Origin: Bradyrhizobium stylosanthis
Lineage (GTDB): Bacteria > Pseudomonadota > Alphaproteobacteria > Rhizobiales > Xanthobacteraceae
NCBI RefSeq assembly: GCF_001641335.1
Contig: NZ_LVEM01000004.1
Span: 1 to 64,000, forward strand
DNA: 64,000 nucleotides
Direction: 5' to 3'
This document shows positions 41,125-48,871 of the stretch, in pieces. Each line of letters starts with the position of its first letter. The first letter of the stretch is position 1. The notes under the pieces were generated by a model that was not told the origin of the DNA, did not search any database, and worked only from the letters and a program-made list of their open reading frames with translations. A program made the position numbers and the translations under genes.

Positions 41125-42519
41125 CTACTTCACTTCTGCGAGCGCGGCGAGGATCCTTGCCCACGAGCGGATGCCCTTCTGGAAGCTCCTCAAATCGTAC
41201 TTCTCGTTCGGCGAGTGGATGTTGTCGTCGTCGAGGCCGAAGCCGACCAGCAGCGAGTCCAGGCCCAGCGTGCGCTTGAAGTCGGCGACGATCGGGATCG
41301 AGGCGCCCGAGCCCATCAGCACGGTCTCCTTGCCCCATTCCTCCGTCAGCGCCTTGCTGGCGGCGGCGAGCGGCTTCATGTTCCAGTCGAGCGCGACAGC
41401 GGGCGCGGAGGAGTGGTCGCCGAACTCGACCTTGCAATCGCCGGGAATGCGGGCCGTCACGTAGTCGCGGAAGGCCTTGCGGATCTTCGCGGGGTCCTGC
41501 CCCTCGACCAGGCGGAACGAGACCTTGGCGGACGCATGCGAGGGGATCACCGTCTTGGAGCCTTCGCCGATATAGCCGCCCCAGATGCCGTTGACGTCGC
41601 AGGTCGGACGCGAGGAGGCCTGCTCGATCAGCAGGCGCCCCTTTTCACCTGCCGGGATCGACAGCCCGATCGGCTTCAGGAACATCTCCGGCGTCAGGTT
41701 GAGCTTCTTCCACTGCTCGAGGATATCTGGCGGCAAATCCTTCACGCCGTCGTAGAAGCCGGGGATGGTGATGCGATTGTCGTCGTCGAACAGGCCGCCG
41801 AGAATCTTGGTGAGCACCCGGATCGGGTTCATCGCACTGCCGCCGAACACGCCGGAATGCAGATCGCGATTGGCGGCGGTGATCTTGAGCTCTTCATAGA
41901 GCAGGCCGCGCAGCGAGGTCGTGATCGCCGGCGTGTTGCGGTCCCACATGCCGGTGTCGCAGACCAGCACGTAGTCGGCCTTGAACTCGTTCTTGTTGGC
42001 CTCGATGAACGGCACGAAATTCTTCGAGCCGACCTCCTCCTCGCCTTCGATCAGGAAAGTGATGTCGATCGGCAGCGAGCCCGTCACCTTCTTCCAGGCG
42101 CGGCACGCTTCGACGAAGGTCATGACCTGGCCCTTGTCGTCCTCGGCGCCGCGCGCGACGATAATCTTGCGCCCGTCGGCGTGGTCGGTGACCACGGGCT
42201 CGAACGGCGGACGGTGCCAGAGATTTTCCGGATCGACCGGCTGGACGTCGTAATGGCCGTAGAAGATCACATGCGGGCGTCCGCCTGCGGCGGTCTTGCC
42301 GACGATGGCGGGATGGCCGGCGGTCGGCCGCACTTCGGTGGCGACGCCGAGGCTTGCAATGTCCCTGGCGAGATGGTCGGCCGCCGCCTTGCAGTCATTG
42401 GCAAAGGCCGGATCCGCGGAGATCGACTTGATACGCAGCAGCGCGAACAGGCGCTCCAGGCTGTTGTCGAAGTCCTTGTCGATGTGATCGAGCACGGATT
42501 GAAGCTGGGCATTGGCCAT
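41125..42519 (-). CDS. M20-family metallopeptidase (dipeptidase)
   Basis: This 464-residue cytoplasmic di-zinc peptidase has FYGHYDVQPVDP (first metal His/Asp, near residue 86), RGAEDDKGQ (bridging Asp, near 124) and IEGEEEVGS (general-base Glu pair, near 158), with an inserted dimerisation domain containing RDLHSGVFGG. This is the CNDP-dipeptidase-like branch. Substrate unknown. No signal peptide. Its stop lies nine bases from the palindromic repeats and it is the downstream partner of a GT87-type gene 24 bases away. Confidence 0.92.
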   Translation of the reverse strand: MANAQLQSVLDHIDKDFDNSLERLFALLRIKSISADPAFANDCKAAADHLARDIASLGVATEVRPTAGHPAIVGKTAAGGRPHVIFYGHYDVQPVDPENLWHRPPFEPVVTDHADGRKIIVARGAEDDKGQVMTFVEACRAWKKVTGSLPIDITFLIEGEEEVGSKNFVPFIEANKNEFKADYVLVCDTGMWDRNTPAITTSLRGLLYEELKITAANRDLHSGVFGGSAMNPIRVLTKILGGLFDDDNRITIPGFYDGVKDLPPDILEQWKKLNLTPEMFLKPIGLSIPAGEKGRLLIEQASSRPTCDVNGIWGGYIGEGSKTVIPSHASAKVSFRLVEGQDPAKIRKAFRDYVTARIPGDCKVEFGDHSSAPAVALDWNMKPLAAASKALTEEWGKETVLMGSGASIPIVADFKRTLGLDSLLVGFGLDDDNIHSPNEKYDLRSFQKGIRSWARILAALAEVK

Positions 42520-42543
42520 GGCCGGATTCCTGACTTTTGAGTC

Positions 42544-43941
42544 CTAGGGTGGTTGGGGTTGTAACGCCGCTGCGGCGCTGGAGCCAGCCGCAACCGAGGG
42601 ATGGCGGATGTGCCATGCAAGCGCACCCGCCAGAATCGCGGTGGCGAGAAGGTTATTGCCCCAGGCCTGGATGACGTTCGGAAACGGCGGCAGCGACAGC
42701 AGCATGAGAATGCCGGCGGCGGCGAGCGCAAGCCAGGTTCCCAGCCGCACATTGACCCGCTCGTCGAAGGCGGCGCGATGCATCAGCACCGTCATCGGGA
42801 AGAACAGCCACATGAAGTAGTATTGCCGCGCGAGCGGCGATGCCACCGTCATCAGGCAGAACAGGATGCCGAGCTCCTCGGCATCCGAGCGCGCCGTCCG
42901 CCGTCGTTGCGACGGCATGACCGCAACGAAACCGAGCCCGAGCAGCACCGAGACGGCTAGCACGATCAGGTTCGCCGTCTTGTAGTCGACGTCGATGACA
43001 TTCATCGTGCGAGGCGGCTTGTCGGGATCTTCCTGATTGTAGTTGATCGGCCGGACCAGGCGATGCGTGACCGCAATGATGGACTGGTTGACCCACGACC
43101 AGTTCTGCTCCTCGCGTTGGCCAAAGCCCTTTTCCGAGCTCGAGCCGACCATGCCCTGATACCAGGTCTTGATCTCGGCCGCGTTGCGCTCGAAACCGCG
43201 GATCGGCGCCGGCACGACATAGAGAAGAATACCGGTGAAGACGACCGTCGCGGCGGCTGTGGCCCACTTCCTCCGCCAGACCAGATACGGCAGCACCGCG
43301 ATCGGAAACACCTTGATGGCGGTGGCGAGCGCGAACATGAACCCTGCGAGCCAGGAGCGCTGATGCTGCAAGCACCAGAAGCCGTAGAGCATCATCGCCA
43401 ACAGGACGAGATTGGGCTGGCCGAGGTCGAACATGTCGAACACGAAGGTCACGGTGACGAAAGCCGGCAGCGCCTCCAGCCAGGGGCCGGGCTTGCGGCC
43501 CGAGCCGGTCATGACGTTGGAGAGAATCCCGGTGTACCACCACGCCATCGCATTCAGCACCGACAGCACGATGTAGAGCGGGACCTTGCCGAACCAGCTC
43601 GGGATCGCGAGCAGGATCGCCGGCAGCGGCGGATAGATGAATTCGAACTTGTAGCCGAAGTCGCTGGGATAGAGGTCCCCGCCATGCAGCACCTGCTGCC
43701 CGGCCCAATACCACAGCGCATAGTCCTTGGTCTTGCCGTGGCCGAAGATCTCGGGGACGAGAACGTCGGCGGTCAGGATGAGACAGCAGAGCAGGAAAAG
43801 CAGGTCCAGCGGCGCACGCAACGAGGGGCGTCTCGGCGCATCCGGCTTGGGAAATGGGTCGGTCGAGGCCACAAAATAAAGTCCGGTCGGGCGAAGGCAC
43901 AGGACGTAGCAGACCGCGGAAGGCTTGCGCAGCCCCCTCAC
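42544..43941 (-). CDS. GT87-type polyprenol-linked mannosyltransferase-like membrane protein
   Basis: This protein of up to 465 residues has about ten hydrophobic helices. KTKDYALWYWAGQQVLHGGD near residue 69 carries the Asp region of the GT-C fold family GT87/DUF2029, whose members use polyprenyl-phosphate mannose in mycobacteria. Function in this group is open. Start is uncertain: GTG at 43941 and GTG at 43872 both lack a clear ribosome site, and the first membrane helix starts well after either. Followed by the M20 peptidase. Confidence 0.8.
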   Translation of the reverse strand: MRGLRKPSAVCYVLCLRPTGLYFVASTDPFPKPDAPRRPSLRAPLDLLFLLCCLILTADVLVPEIFGHGKTKDYALWYWAGQQVLHGGDLYPSDFGYKFEFIYPPLPAILLAIPSWFGKVPLYIVLSVLNAMAWWYTGILSNVMTGSGRKPGPWLEALPAFVTVTFVFDMFDLGQPNLVLLAMMLYGFWCLQHQRSWLAGFMFALATAIKVFPIAVLPYLVWRRKWATAAATVVFTGILLYVVPAPIRGFERNAAEIKTWYQGMVGSSSEKGFGQREEQNWSWVNQSIIAVTHRLVRPINYNQEDPDKPPRTMNVIDVDYKTANLIVLAVSVLLGLGFVAVMPSQRRRTARSDAEELGILFCLMTVASPLARQYYFMWLFFPMTVLMHRAAFDERVNVRLGTWLALAAAGILMLLSLPPFPNVIQAWGNNLLATAILAGALAWHIRHPSVAAGSSAAAALQPQPP

Positions 43942-44046
43942 CTGAAATTGTGATGGCCGTGATGAGCCAAGGCGACCGCAGCGTCATGCCAAGGCATGAC
44001 GCCCCTCTGTGATGAAGCGAGACTGCCCCCAAACAGGGCGCGCTGC

Positions 44047-45669
44047 CTACCGGCGCAGCAATCCGCCGAGCGCGCCGCGCACCAGGGTACGGCCGATCGA
44101 GCCGCCGAGCTGGCCGCCGATCGACTTGCCGACATTGGCGGCCAGCCCGCCGATCACCTGGTTGGTCACCGATCGCGTCACGTCGCGCGCGATGACCTGC
44201 CCCGTCGACAGGCGGCCGCGCTTGACATTGGTGCCGAAGATACCGCCGACGATCGAGCCTATCTGGCCGAGGATGCCGCCGCCGCTTTCGCCGGCCGGAC
44301 CGTCGGCCGTCGCCGCGGTGCCGGCAATGCGCTTCTGAATCATCTCGTAAGCGGATTCGGAATCGATGGCGGTGTCGTATTTGCCCTTCACCGGGCTCGC
44401 ATCCATGATCGCCTTGCGTTCTTCCGGCGTGATCGGCCCGATCCGGGCCGATGGCGGCCGGATCATGACACGCTCGACCATGGCCGGCGTTCCGTTGCCT
44501 TCGAGGAAGGACACCAGCGCCTCGCCTTTGCCGAGCTCCATGATCACCTTGGCGGTGTCGAGCTTCGGGTTGGGACGGAAGGTCTGGGCCGCGGCCGCAA
44601 CCGCCTTCTGGTCGCGCGGCGTAAAGGCACGCAGCGCATGCTGCACCCGGTTACCGAGCTGCCCGAGCACGCGGTCCGGCACGTCGATCGGATTTTGCGT
44701 CACGAAGTAGACGCCGACGCCCTTGGAGCGGATCAGGCGCACCACCTGCTCGATCTTGTCCATCAGCGCCTTGGGCGCGTCGTTGAACAGCAGATGGGCC
44801 TCGTCGAAGAAGAACACCAGCTTCGGCTTCGGCAGGTCGCCGGCCTCAGGCAGCTCCTCGAACAGCTCCGACAGCATCCACAGCAGGAATGTCGCATAAA
44901 GCCGCGGGCTCTGGAGCAGCTTGTCGGCGACCAGGATGTTGACCATGCCGCGCCCGTCGCGGTCGGTCTTCATGAAGTCCTTCAGCGTCAGCGCCGGCTC
45001 GCCGAAGAATTTGGTGCCGCCCTGGTTCTCCAACACCAGGAGCTGGCGCTGGATGGTACCGACTGTGGCCTTGGTGACGTTGCCGAAGCCCTGCGCCTCC
45101 TTCTTGATGTCGCCGAGCGGGCTCTCCTCGGCGTCCGCTCCCTTCTTGCCGGCCTCCGGAACGATGGCGTCGAGCAGCGCGCGCAGGTCCTTCATGTCGA
45201 TGAGGGTAAGCCCGTTGTCGTCGGCGACGCGGAATGCGACGTTAAGCACGCCTTCCTGCACATCGTTGAGGTCGAGCATGCGCGCGAGCAGCAACGGCCC
45301 CATCTCGGTGACGGTCGCCCGCACCGGGTGGCCCTGCTCGCCGAACACATCCCAGAACACCGTCGAGAACTGATCAGGCTGGAATTTCAGCCCCATCTCG
45401 GTGGCGCGCTTGACGATGAAATCCTTGGCCTCGCCGACCTCGGAGATGCCGGAGAGGTCGCCCTTGATGTCGGCGGCGAAGACCGGGACACCGGCGCGCG
45501 CAAATCCTTCCGCCATGACCTGCAGCGTCACCGTCTTACCGGTTCCGGTTGCGCCGGTGACGAGGCCATGGCGATTGGCCAGCGCCAGCGTCAACCATGC
45601 CTGCTCGTTTCCCTTGCCGACGAAGATCTTGTCGTCGGTGTCGCCGAGCGTGCTGTCCTGTGCGGTCAT
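44047..45669 (-). CDS. HerA-like (DUF853) ATPase
   Basis: This 540-residue P-loop ATPase has Walker A GATGTGKT at residues 39-46 and Walker B LVFFFDEAH near 270, with an arginine-rich sensor region (RVQHALRAFTPRDQKAV). It is a HerA/FtsK-superfamily translocase of the DUF853 type; the partner nuclease NurA is not seen nearby. A Gly-rich tail follows (from about residue 455, GESGGGILGQIGSIVGGIFG), which could bind membranes or oligomerise. The ATG at 45667-45669 follows AGAGAGAAG. Its exact cellular role is unknown. Confidence 0.88.
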   Translation of the reverse strand: MTAQDSTLGDTDDKIFVGKGNEQAWLTLALANRHGLVTGATGTGKTVTLQVMAEGFARAGVPVFAADIKGDLSGISEVGEAKDFIVKRATEMGLKFQPDQFSTVFWDVFGEQGHPVRATVTEMGPLLLARMLDLNDVQEGVLNVAFRVADDNGLTLIDMKDLRALLDAIVPEAGKKGADAEESPLGDIKKEAQGFGNVTKATVGTIQRQLLVLENQGGTKFFGEPALTLKDFMKTDRDGRGMVNILVADKLLQSPRLYATFLLWMLSELFEELPEAGDLPKPKLVFFFDEAHLLFNDAPKALMDKIEQVVRLIRSKGVGVYFVTQNPIDVPDRVLGQLGNRVQHALRAFTPRDQKAVAAAAQTFRPNPKLDTAKVIMELGKGEALVSFLEGNGTPAMVERVMIRPPSARIGPITPEERKAIMDASPVKGKYDTAIDSESAYEMIQKRIAGTAATADGPAGESGGGILGQIGSIVGGIFGTNVKRGRLSTGQVIARDVTRSVTNQVIGGLAANVGKSIGGQLGGSIGRTLVRGALGGLLRR

Positions 45670-46018
45670 ACTTCTCTCTGATCTCTCTGCCGAGTTTCGC
45701 GTATTGAAACTCGAATGCACCAGTTCCGTAGTTTAACGCATCTCACGCGCCGATTAAAACCGTTCAACGCGGCCCGAGCATGCGACATTGTCGGAAACAG
45801 CCGGACGCCATCAGCCGAAAGTAGGAACGAGGCGTTCGCACCGCGGCAATTTCCTGCTGATTCCATCTCCGCTCTTGCATCGCTGCAACACTTTTCGCGC
45901 GTTCGGGAATGAATCGGAACGTTGGCCGCGTTCATCGCTTGTATTTCACATCGCACCGGCTCAAGATCATTTTCGAAAACAATACTCCGGCATGTGAACC
46001 GGCTGAGGGGCAGGCCAT
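45670..46018. promoter_or_regulatory. 349-base divergent region with a perfect stem-loop
   Basis: No gene is seen between the HerA-like gene and the small protein at 46019. CGAGTTTC (45691-45698) and GAAACTCG (45706-45713) form a perfect 8-bp inverted repeat with a 7-base loop, 22 bases before the HerA-like ATG. It could be an operator or a 5' leader stem that limits translation. A lone ATTTTCGAAAAC (45969-45980) resembles the GntR operator but has one mismatch. Confidence 0.45.
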
Positions 46019-46384
46019 ATGGACGAGCTGATCGGACGGCTGGCGACGAACGCCAGCATAGATAGTGCTGTCGCTGAAAAGACCGTCGGCATTATCCTGG
46101 GCTTCCTCCGCAACGAGGGCCCTGCCGAGAACGTCGAAGCCCTGATCAATCAGATTCCCGGTGCGGAAGCGGCGATCGAGGCGTCCAAGAGCGGCGGCGG
46201 ACTGTCGCGGCTGATGGGCGGCGGCCTGATGGCCGTCGGCACGCGTCTGATGGGGCTCGGCCTCGGCATGTCCGAGATTCAGTCCATTGCCCGTGAACTT
46301 TTCCGCTACGGCCGAGACAAAATCGGAGCGGATCAGATGGGCAAGATCATCGCGGGGACGCCGGGCCTCAGCCAATTCGCCTGA
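46019..46384 (+). CDS. Small DUF2267-like protein
   Basis: This 121-residue helical protein opens MDELIGRLATNASIDSAVAE and has a central Gly/Met-rich stretch (SGGGLSRLMGGGLMAVGTRL). It looks like short DUF2267/DUF2780-type proteins, and I am not certain which. It has no signal peptide. GAGGGG and AGG lie before the ATG. The DUF4332 gene follows 24 bases later and may be co-transcribed. Confidence 0.7.
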   Translation: MDELIGRLATNASIDSAVAEKTVGIILGFLRNEGPAENVEALINQIPGAEAAIEASKSGGGLSRLMGGGLMAVGTRLMGLGLGMSEIQSIARELFRYGRDKIGADQMGKIIAGTPGLSQFA

Positions 46385-46408
46385 GCGACGCTTTTCATAT
46401 CGAGTATC

Positions 46409-46816
46409 ATGACATATCCGATCTCAGAGATTGAGGGTCTGCCTGCCTTTGCCGCCAACAAGCTGAAGGCGCAGGGCATCCGCACCACCGACGCGCTGCT
46501 CGAGGCGGCCTCGACCGTGAAGGGCCGCAAGGCGCTGTCCGCCAAGACCGGCATCAGCGAGCAGCTGCTGCTGGAATGGGCCAACGTCTCCGACTACATG
46601 CGCATCCCCGGCATGGGCCGGGCCAAGGTCGGCCTCGTCCGCGCCGCCGGCGTCACCACCGTGCGCGAGCTCGCCTATCGCAATCCGGCGAGGCTCGCCC
46701 AGAGCATGCGCGAGGCCAACGAGAAGAGGAAGCTCGTCCGCATCCTGCCGTCGGAGAAGTCGGTCGGCGACATCATCGCCAAGGCCAAGAAGCTTCCGCC
46801 GAAGATCACGTACTAG
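46409..46816 (+). CDS. DUF4332 helix-hairpin-helix protein
   Basis: This 135-residue protein matches DUF4332: two helix-hairpin-helix-like segments, IEGLPAFAANKLKAQGI near residue 8 and IPGMGRAKVGLVRAAGVTT near 66. Such HhH units can bind DNA or protein; no enzyme function is known. It ends before a long palindromic repeat that separates it from folP. Confidence 0.82.
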   Translation: MTYPISEIEGLPAFAANKLKAQGIRTTDALLEAASTVKGRKALSAKTGISEQLLLEWANVSDYMRIPGMGRAKVGLVRAAGVTTVRELAYRNPARLAQSMREANEKRKLVRILPSEKSVGDIIAKAKKLPPKITY

Positions 46817-46859
46817 CTACGCGCCGCCCGCATACGATTACAGCGCGCCAATCTTCGGT

Positions 46860-46981
46860 GTCGTCCCGGCGAAGGCCGGGACCCATAACCACGGGAAGTG
46901 GTTTGACGAAGACAAGTCGATACTCCGCCCCTCCGCATCGATAGGTCTCGCGGTATGGGTCCCGGCCTTCGCCGGGACGAC
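46860..46981. repeat. Palindromic intergenic repeat, family C, with 28-bp perfect arms
   Basis: The arms 46860-46887 (starting GTCGTCCCGGCGAAGGCCGG) and 46954-46981 are exact complements over 28 bases, with a 66-base middle part. Each arm also folds on itself (CCGGCGAAGGCCGG). It is the common bradyrhizobial CCGGCGAAGGCCGGGACCCA repeat. It lies 79 bases before the folP ATG. Confidence 0.92.
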
Positions 46982-47059
46982 GCTGAGGGGAATGCGCGGA
47001 CCATCGACGCTCCCAATCCCGCCTTGAACTCCCCCTCCCCGACCGCTAAAGCCACCGGC

Positions 47060-47932
47060 ATGAACGCCTCGCCCTCCCCCTCCGTCCCGCCGGCCGGCTC
47101 GGCCGGGGCCGACGTGCTGCGGACGCTCGTGGGGCGGCCGATTCCGGCGGTGATGGGCGTGCTCAATGTCACCCCGGACTCCTTCTCCGACGGCGGCGCG
47201 TTCATCGCACCCGAGCAGGCATTGGCGCGGGCGCGGGCGATGGTTGCCGCCGGGGTCGACATCATCGATATCGGCGCCGAATCCACCCGGCCCTATACCG
47301 GCGCCAAGGCCGTCACGGCCGAAGAGGAGCTGGCCCGGCTGAAGCCGGTGCTCGCAGGCGTGGTTGCGCTCGGCGTTCCCGTCTCGATCGACAGCATGAA
47401 GGCGGAGGTCGTGGCCTTCGCGCTCGACCAGGGCGCGGCGATCGCCAACGATGTCTGGGGCCTGCAGCGCGATGCCGCCATGGCGCCGCTGATCGCCGCG
47501 AAAGGGGTGCCCGTCATCGTCATGCACAACCGCGACAGCGTCGATCCCGCCATCGACATCGTCGCCGACATGAAGGCCTTCTTCCTGCGCTCGCTGGATA
47601 CCGCCGCGAAGGCCGGCCTCGCGCGCGACAAGATCGTGCTCGATCCCGGGATCGGCTTCGGCAAGACCGCCGAGCAGAGCATGACCGCGCTTGCGCGCTT
47701 GCGCGAGCTCGACATCTTCGGCCTGCCGATCCTCGTTGGCGCCTCGCGAAAACGCTTCATCGCCTCGGTGTCGCCGTCGGAGCCGAAAGAGCGGCTCGCC
47801 GGCTCGATCGCCGCGCATCTGATCGCCGCGCAGCGCGGCGCCAGGATCATCCGGACCCACGACGTCGCCGAGACCCTGCAGGCCCTGCGGGTCGCACACG
47901 CAATCGAGAGCAAGCCAGAGAACACGCAATGA
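47060..47932 (+). CDS. folP: Dihydropteroate synthase
   Basis: This 290-residue enzyme joins p-aminobenzoate to hydroxymethyl-dihydropterin pyrophosphate in folate synthesis and is the sulfonamide target. Visible motifs: MGVLNVTPDSFSDGG near residue 34, VSIDSMKAEV, VLDPGIGFGKT, GASRKRFI and the C-terminal RTHDV. The ATG at 47060 is used; upstream in-frame starts lie inside the palindromic repeat and are rejected. The first 25 residues are Pro/Ser-rich, and a still later start is possible. It overlaps folB by four bases (ATGA). Confidence 0.96.
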   Translation: MNASPSPSVPPAGSAGADVLRTLVGRPIPAVMGVLNVTPDSFSDGGAFIAPEQALARARAMVAAGVDIIDIGAESTRPYTGAKAVTAEEELARLKPVLAGVVALGVPVSIDSMKAEVVAFALDQGAAIANDVWGLQRDAAMAPLIAAKGVPVIVMHNRDSVDPAIDIVADMKAFFLRSLDTAAKAGLARDKIVLDPGIGFGKTAEQSMTALARLRELDIFGLPILVGASRKRFIASVSPSEPKERLAGSIAAHLIAAQRGARIIRTHDVAETLQALRVAHAIESKPENTQ

Positions 47933-48297
47933 CCGATACGATCTTCGTGACCGGATTGTCGATCCATGCCCGCCACGGCGTGATGGATCACGAAACCGAA
48001 GTCGGCCAGCGCTTCGTCATCGATCTCGAGCTCTACACCGACCTGTCGGAGCCGGCGCGCTCCGACCGGCTCGCCGACACGGTGTCCTACGCCGAGGTCG
48101 TGGCGACCACGACGGCAGCGTTCAAGAACACCAATTACAAGCTGCTGGAGCGCGCGGCCGGCGCGGTCGCCGATGCCATCCTGTCGCACTTCCCGCGCAT
48201 CCGCGCCGTCAAGATCACCGTGCACAAGCCGCACGCGCCGATCGCGGCGATCTTCGACGACGTCGGCATCATGCTGACGCGCTCGCGGCACCCCTGA
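47929..48297 (+). CDS. folB: Dihydroneopterin aldolase
   Basis: This 122-residue enzyme cleaves dihydroneopterin to hydroxymethyl-dihydropterin and glycolaldehyde. FVTGLSIHARHGVMDHETEV near residue 4 and the conserved LLERAAGAVADAIL near 73 are typical. Second gene in folP-folB-folK, coupled to folP by overlapping stop and start. Confidence 0.95.
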   Translation: MTDTIFVTGLSIHARHGVMDHETEVGQRFVIDLELYTDLSEPARSDRLADTVSYAEVVATTTAAFKNTNYKLLERAAGAVADAILSHFPRIRAVKITVHKPHAPIAAIFDDVGIMLTRSRHP

Positions 48298-48298
48298 T

Positions 48299-48790
48299 AT
48301 GGCAAGCGTGCTGATCGCCCTCGGCGGCAATGTCGGCGACGTCCGCACGACGTTCAGGAAGGCGATCGCCCATATCTGCGGCATGGCGCAAGCCGCGGTG
48401 ATCGCGCGCTCGTCCGACTATGCGACGCCGCCCTGGGGCGACGAGGACCAGGATCCCTTCATCAATGCCTGCGTCGAGATCGAGACCGATCTCGATCCGC
48501 ACGCGTTGCTGTTCGTGATGCAGAAGGTCGAGCAGAAATTCGGCCGCACGCGCGACAAGGAGCGGCGCTGGGGGCCGCGCACGCTCGATCTCGACATGAT
48601 CGCCTATGACGACGTATCCCTGCACAAGCCCGACCTGACTCTACCGCATCCGCGCCTGTTCGAGCGCGCCTTCGTGCTGGTGCCGCTGGCCGAAATCGCG
48701 CCCGACCGCGTCATCGCAGGCATTCGTGTGCGTGACGGGCTTGCCAGCGTCTCGACGCAAGGCATTGAGCGGCTTCCGGATACCGGTTAA
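48299..48790 (+). CDS. folK: Hydroxymethyl-dihydropterin pyrophosphokinase
   Basis: This 163-residue kinase transfers pyrophosphate from ATP to hydroxymethyl-dihydropterin, making the FolP substrate. ALGGNVGDV near the start, DPFINACVEIETDL near 55, and the signature RWGPRTLDLDMIAYDD (metal-binding Asp pair) with LPHPRLFERAFVLVPL are all present. It starts one base after the folB stop and ends the folate operon; mutA begins 81 bases later. Confidence 0.95.
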   Translation: MASVLIALGGNVGDVRTTFRKAIAHICGMAQAAVIARSSDYATPPWGDEDQDPFINACVEIETDLDPHALLFVMQKVEQKFGRTRDKERRWGPRTLDLDMIAYDDVSLHKPDLTLPHPRLFERAFVLVPLAEIAPDRVIAGIRVRDGLASVSTQGIERLPDTG

Positions 48791-48871
48791 CTGAAAACAA
48801 CCGTTTGCAGGGGCGGCCCGGCGTGGCAATTTCGCCTGCGAACAACAAGATTTTCGGGAGCCCCTGGCCGT

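Noticed and set aside
40880..41464. Plus-strand frames crossing the terminator and repeats
   Set aside because: They translate the palindromic repeats themselves and run antisense into the M20 peptidase gene.
45829..45930. GGAAC motifs as EcfG stress promoters
   Set aside because: No CGTT element occurs at the required 16-17 base spacing.
45969..45980. ATTTTCGAAAAC as a further GntR operator
   Set aside because: One mismatch, no second half site at 18-19 bases, and no catabolic gene next to it; likely chance.
31556..46981. Repeats considered as CRISPR units
   Set aside because: They are single dispersed palindromes, not regularly spaced direct repeats with spacers, and no cas gene is present.
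46955..47059. Longer N-terminus for dihydropteroate synthase
   Set aside because: It would begin inside the family C palindromic repeat and adds residues not found in the family.
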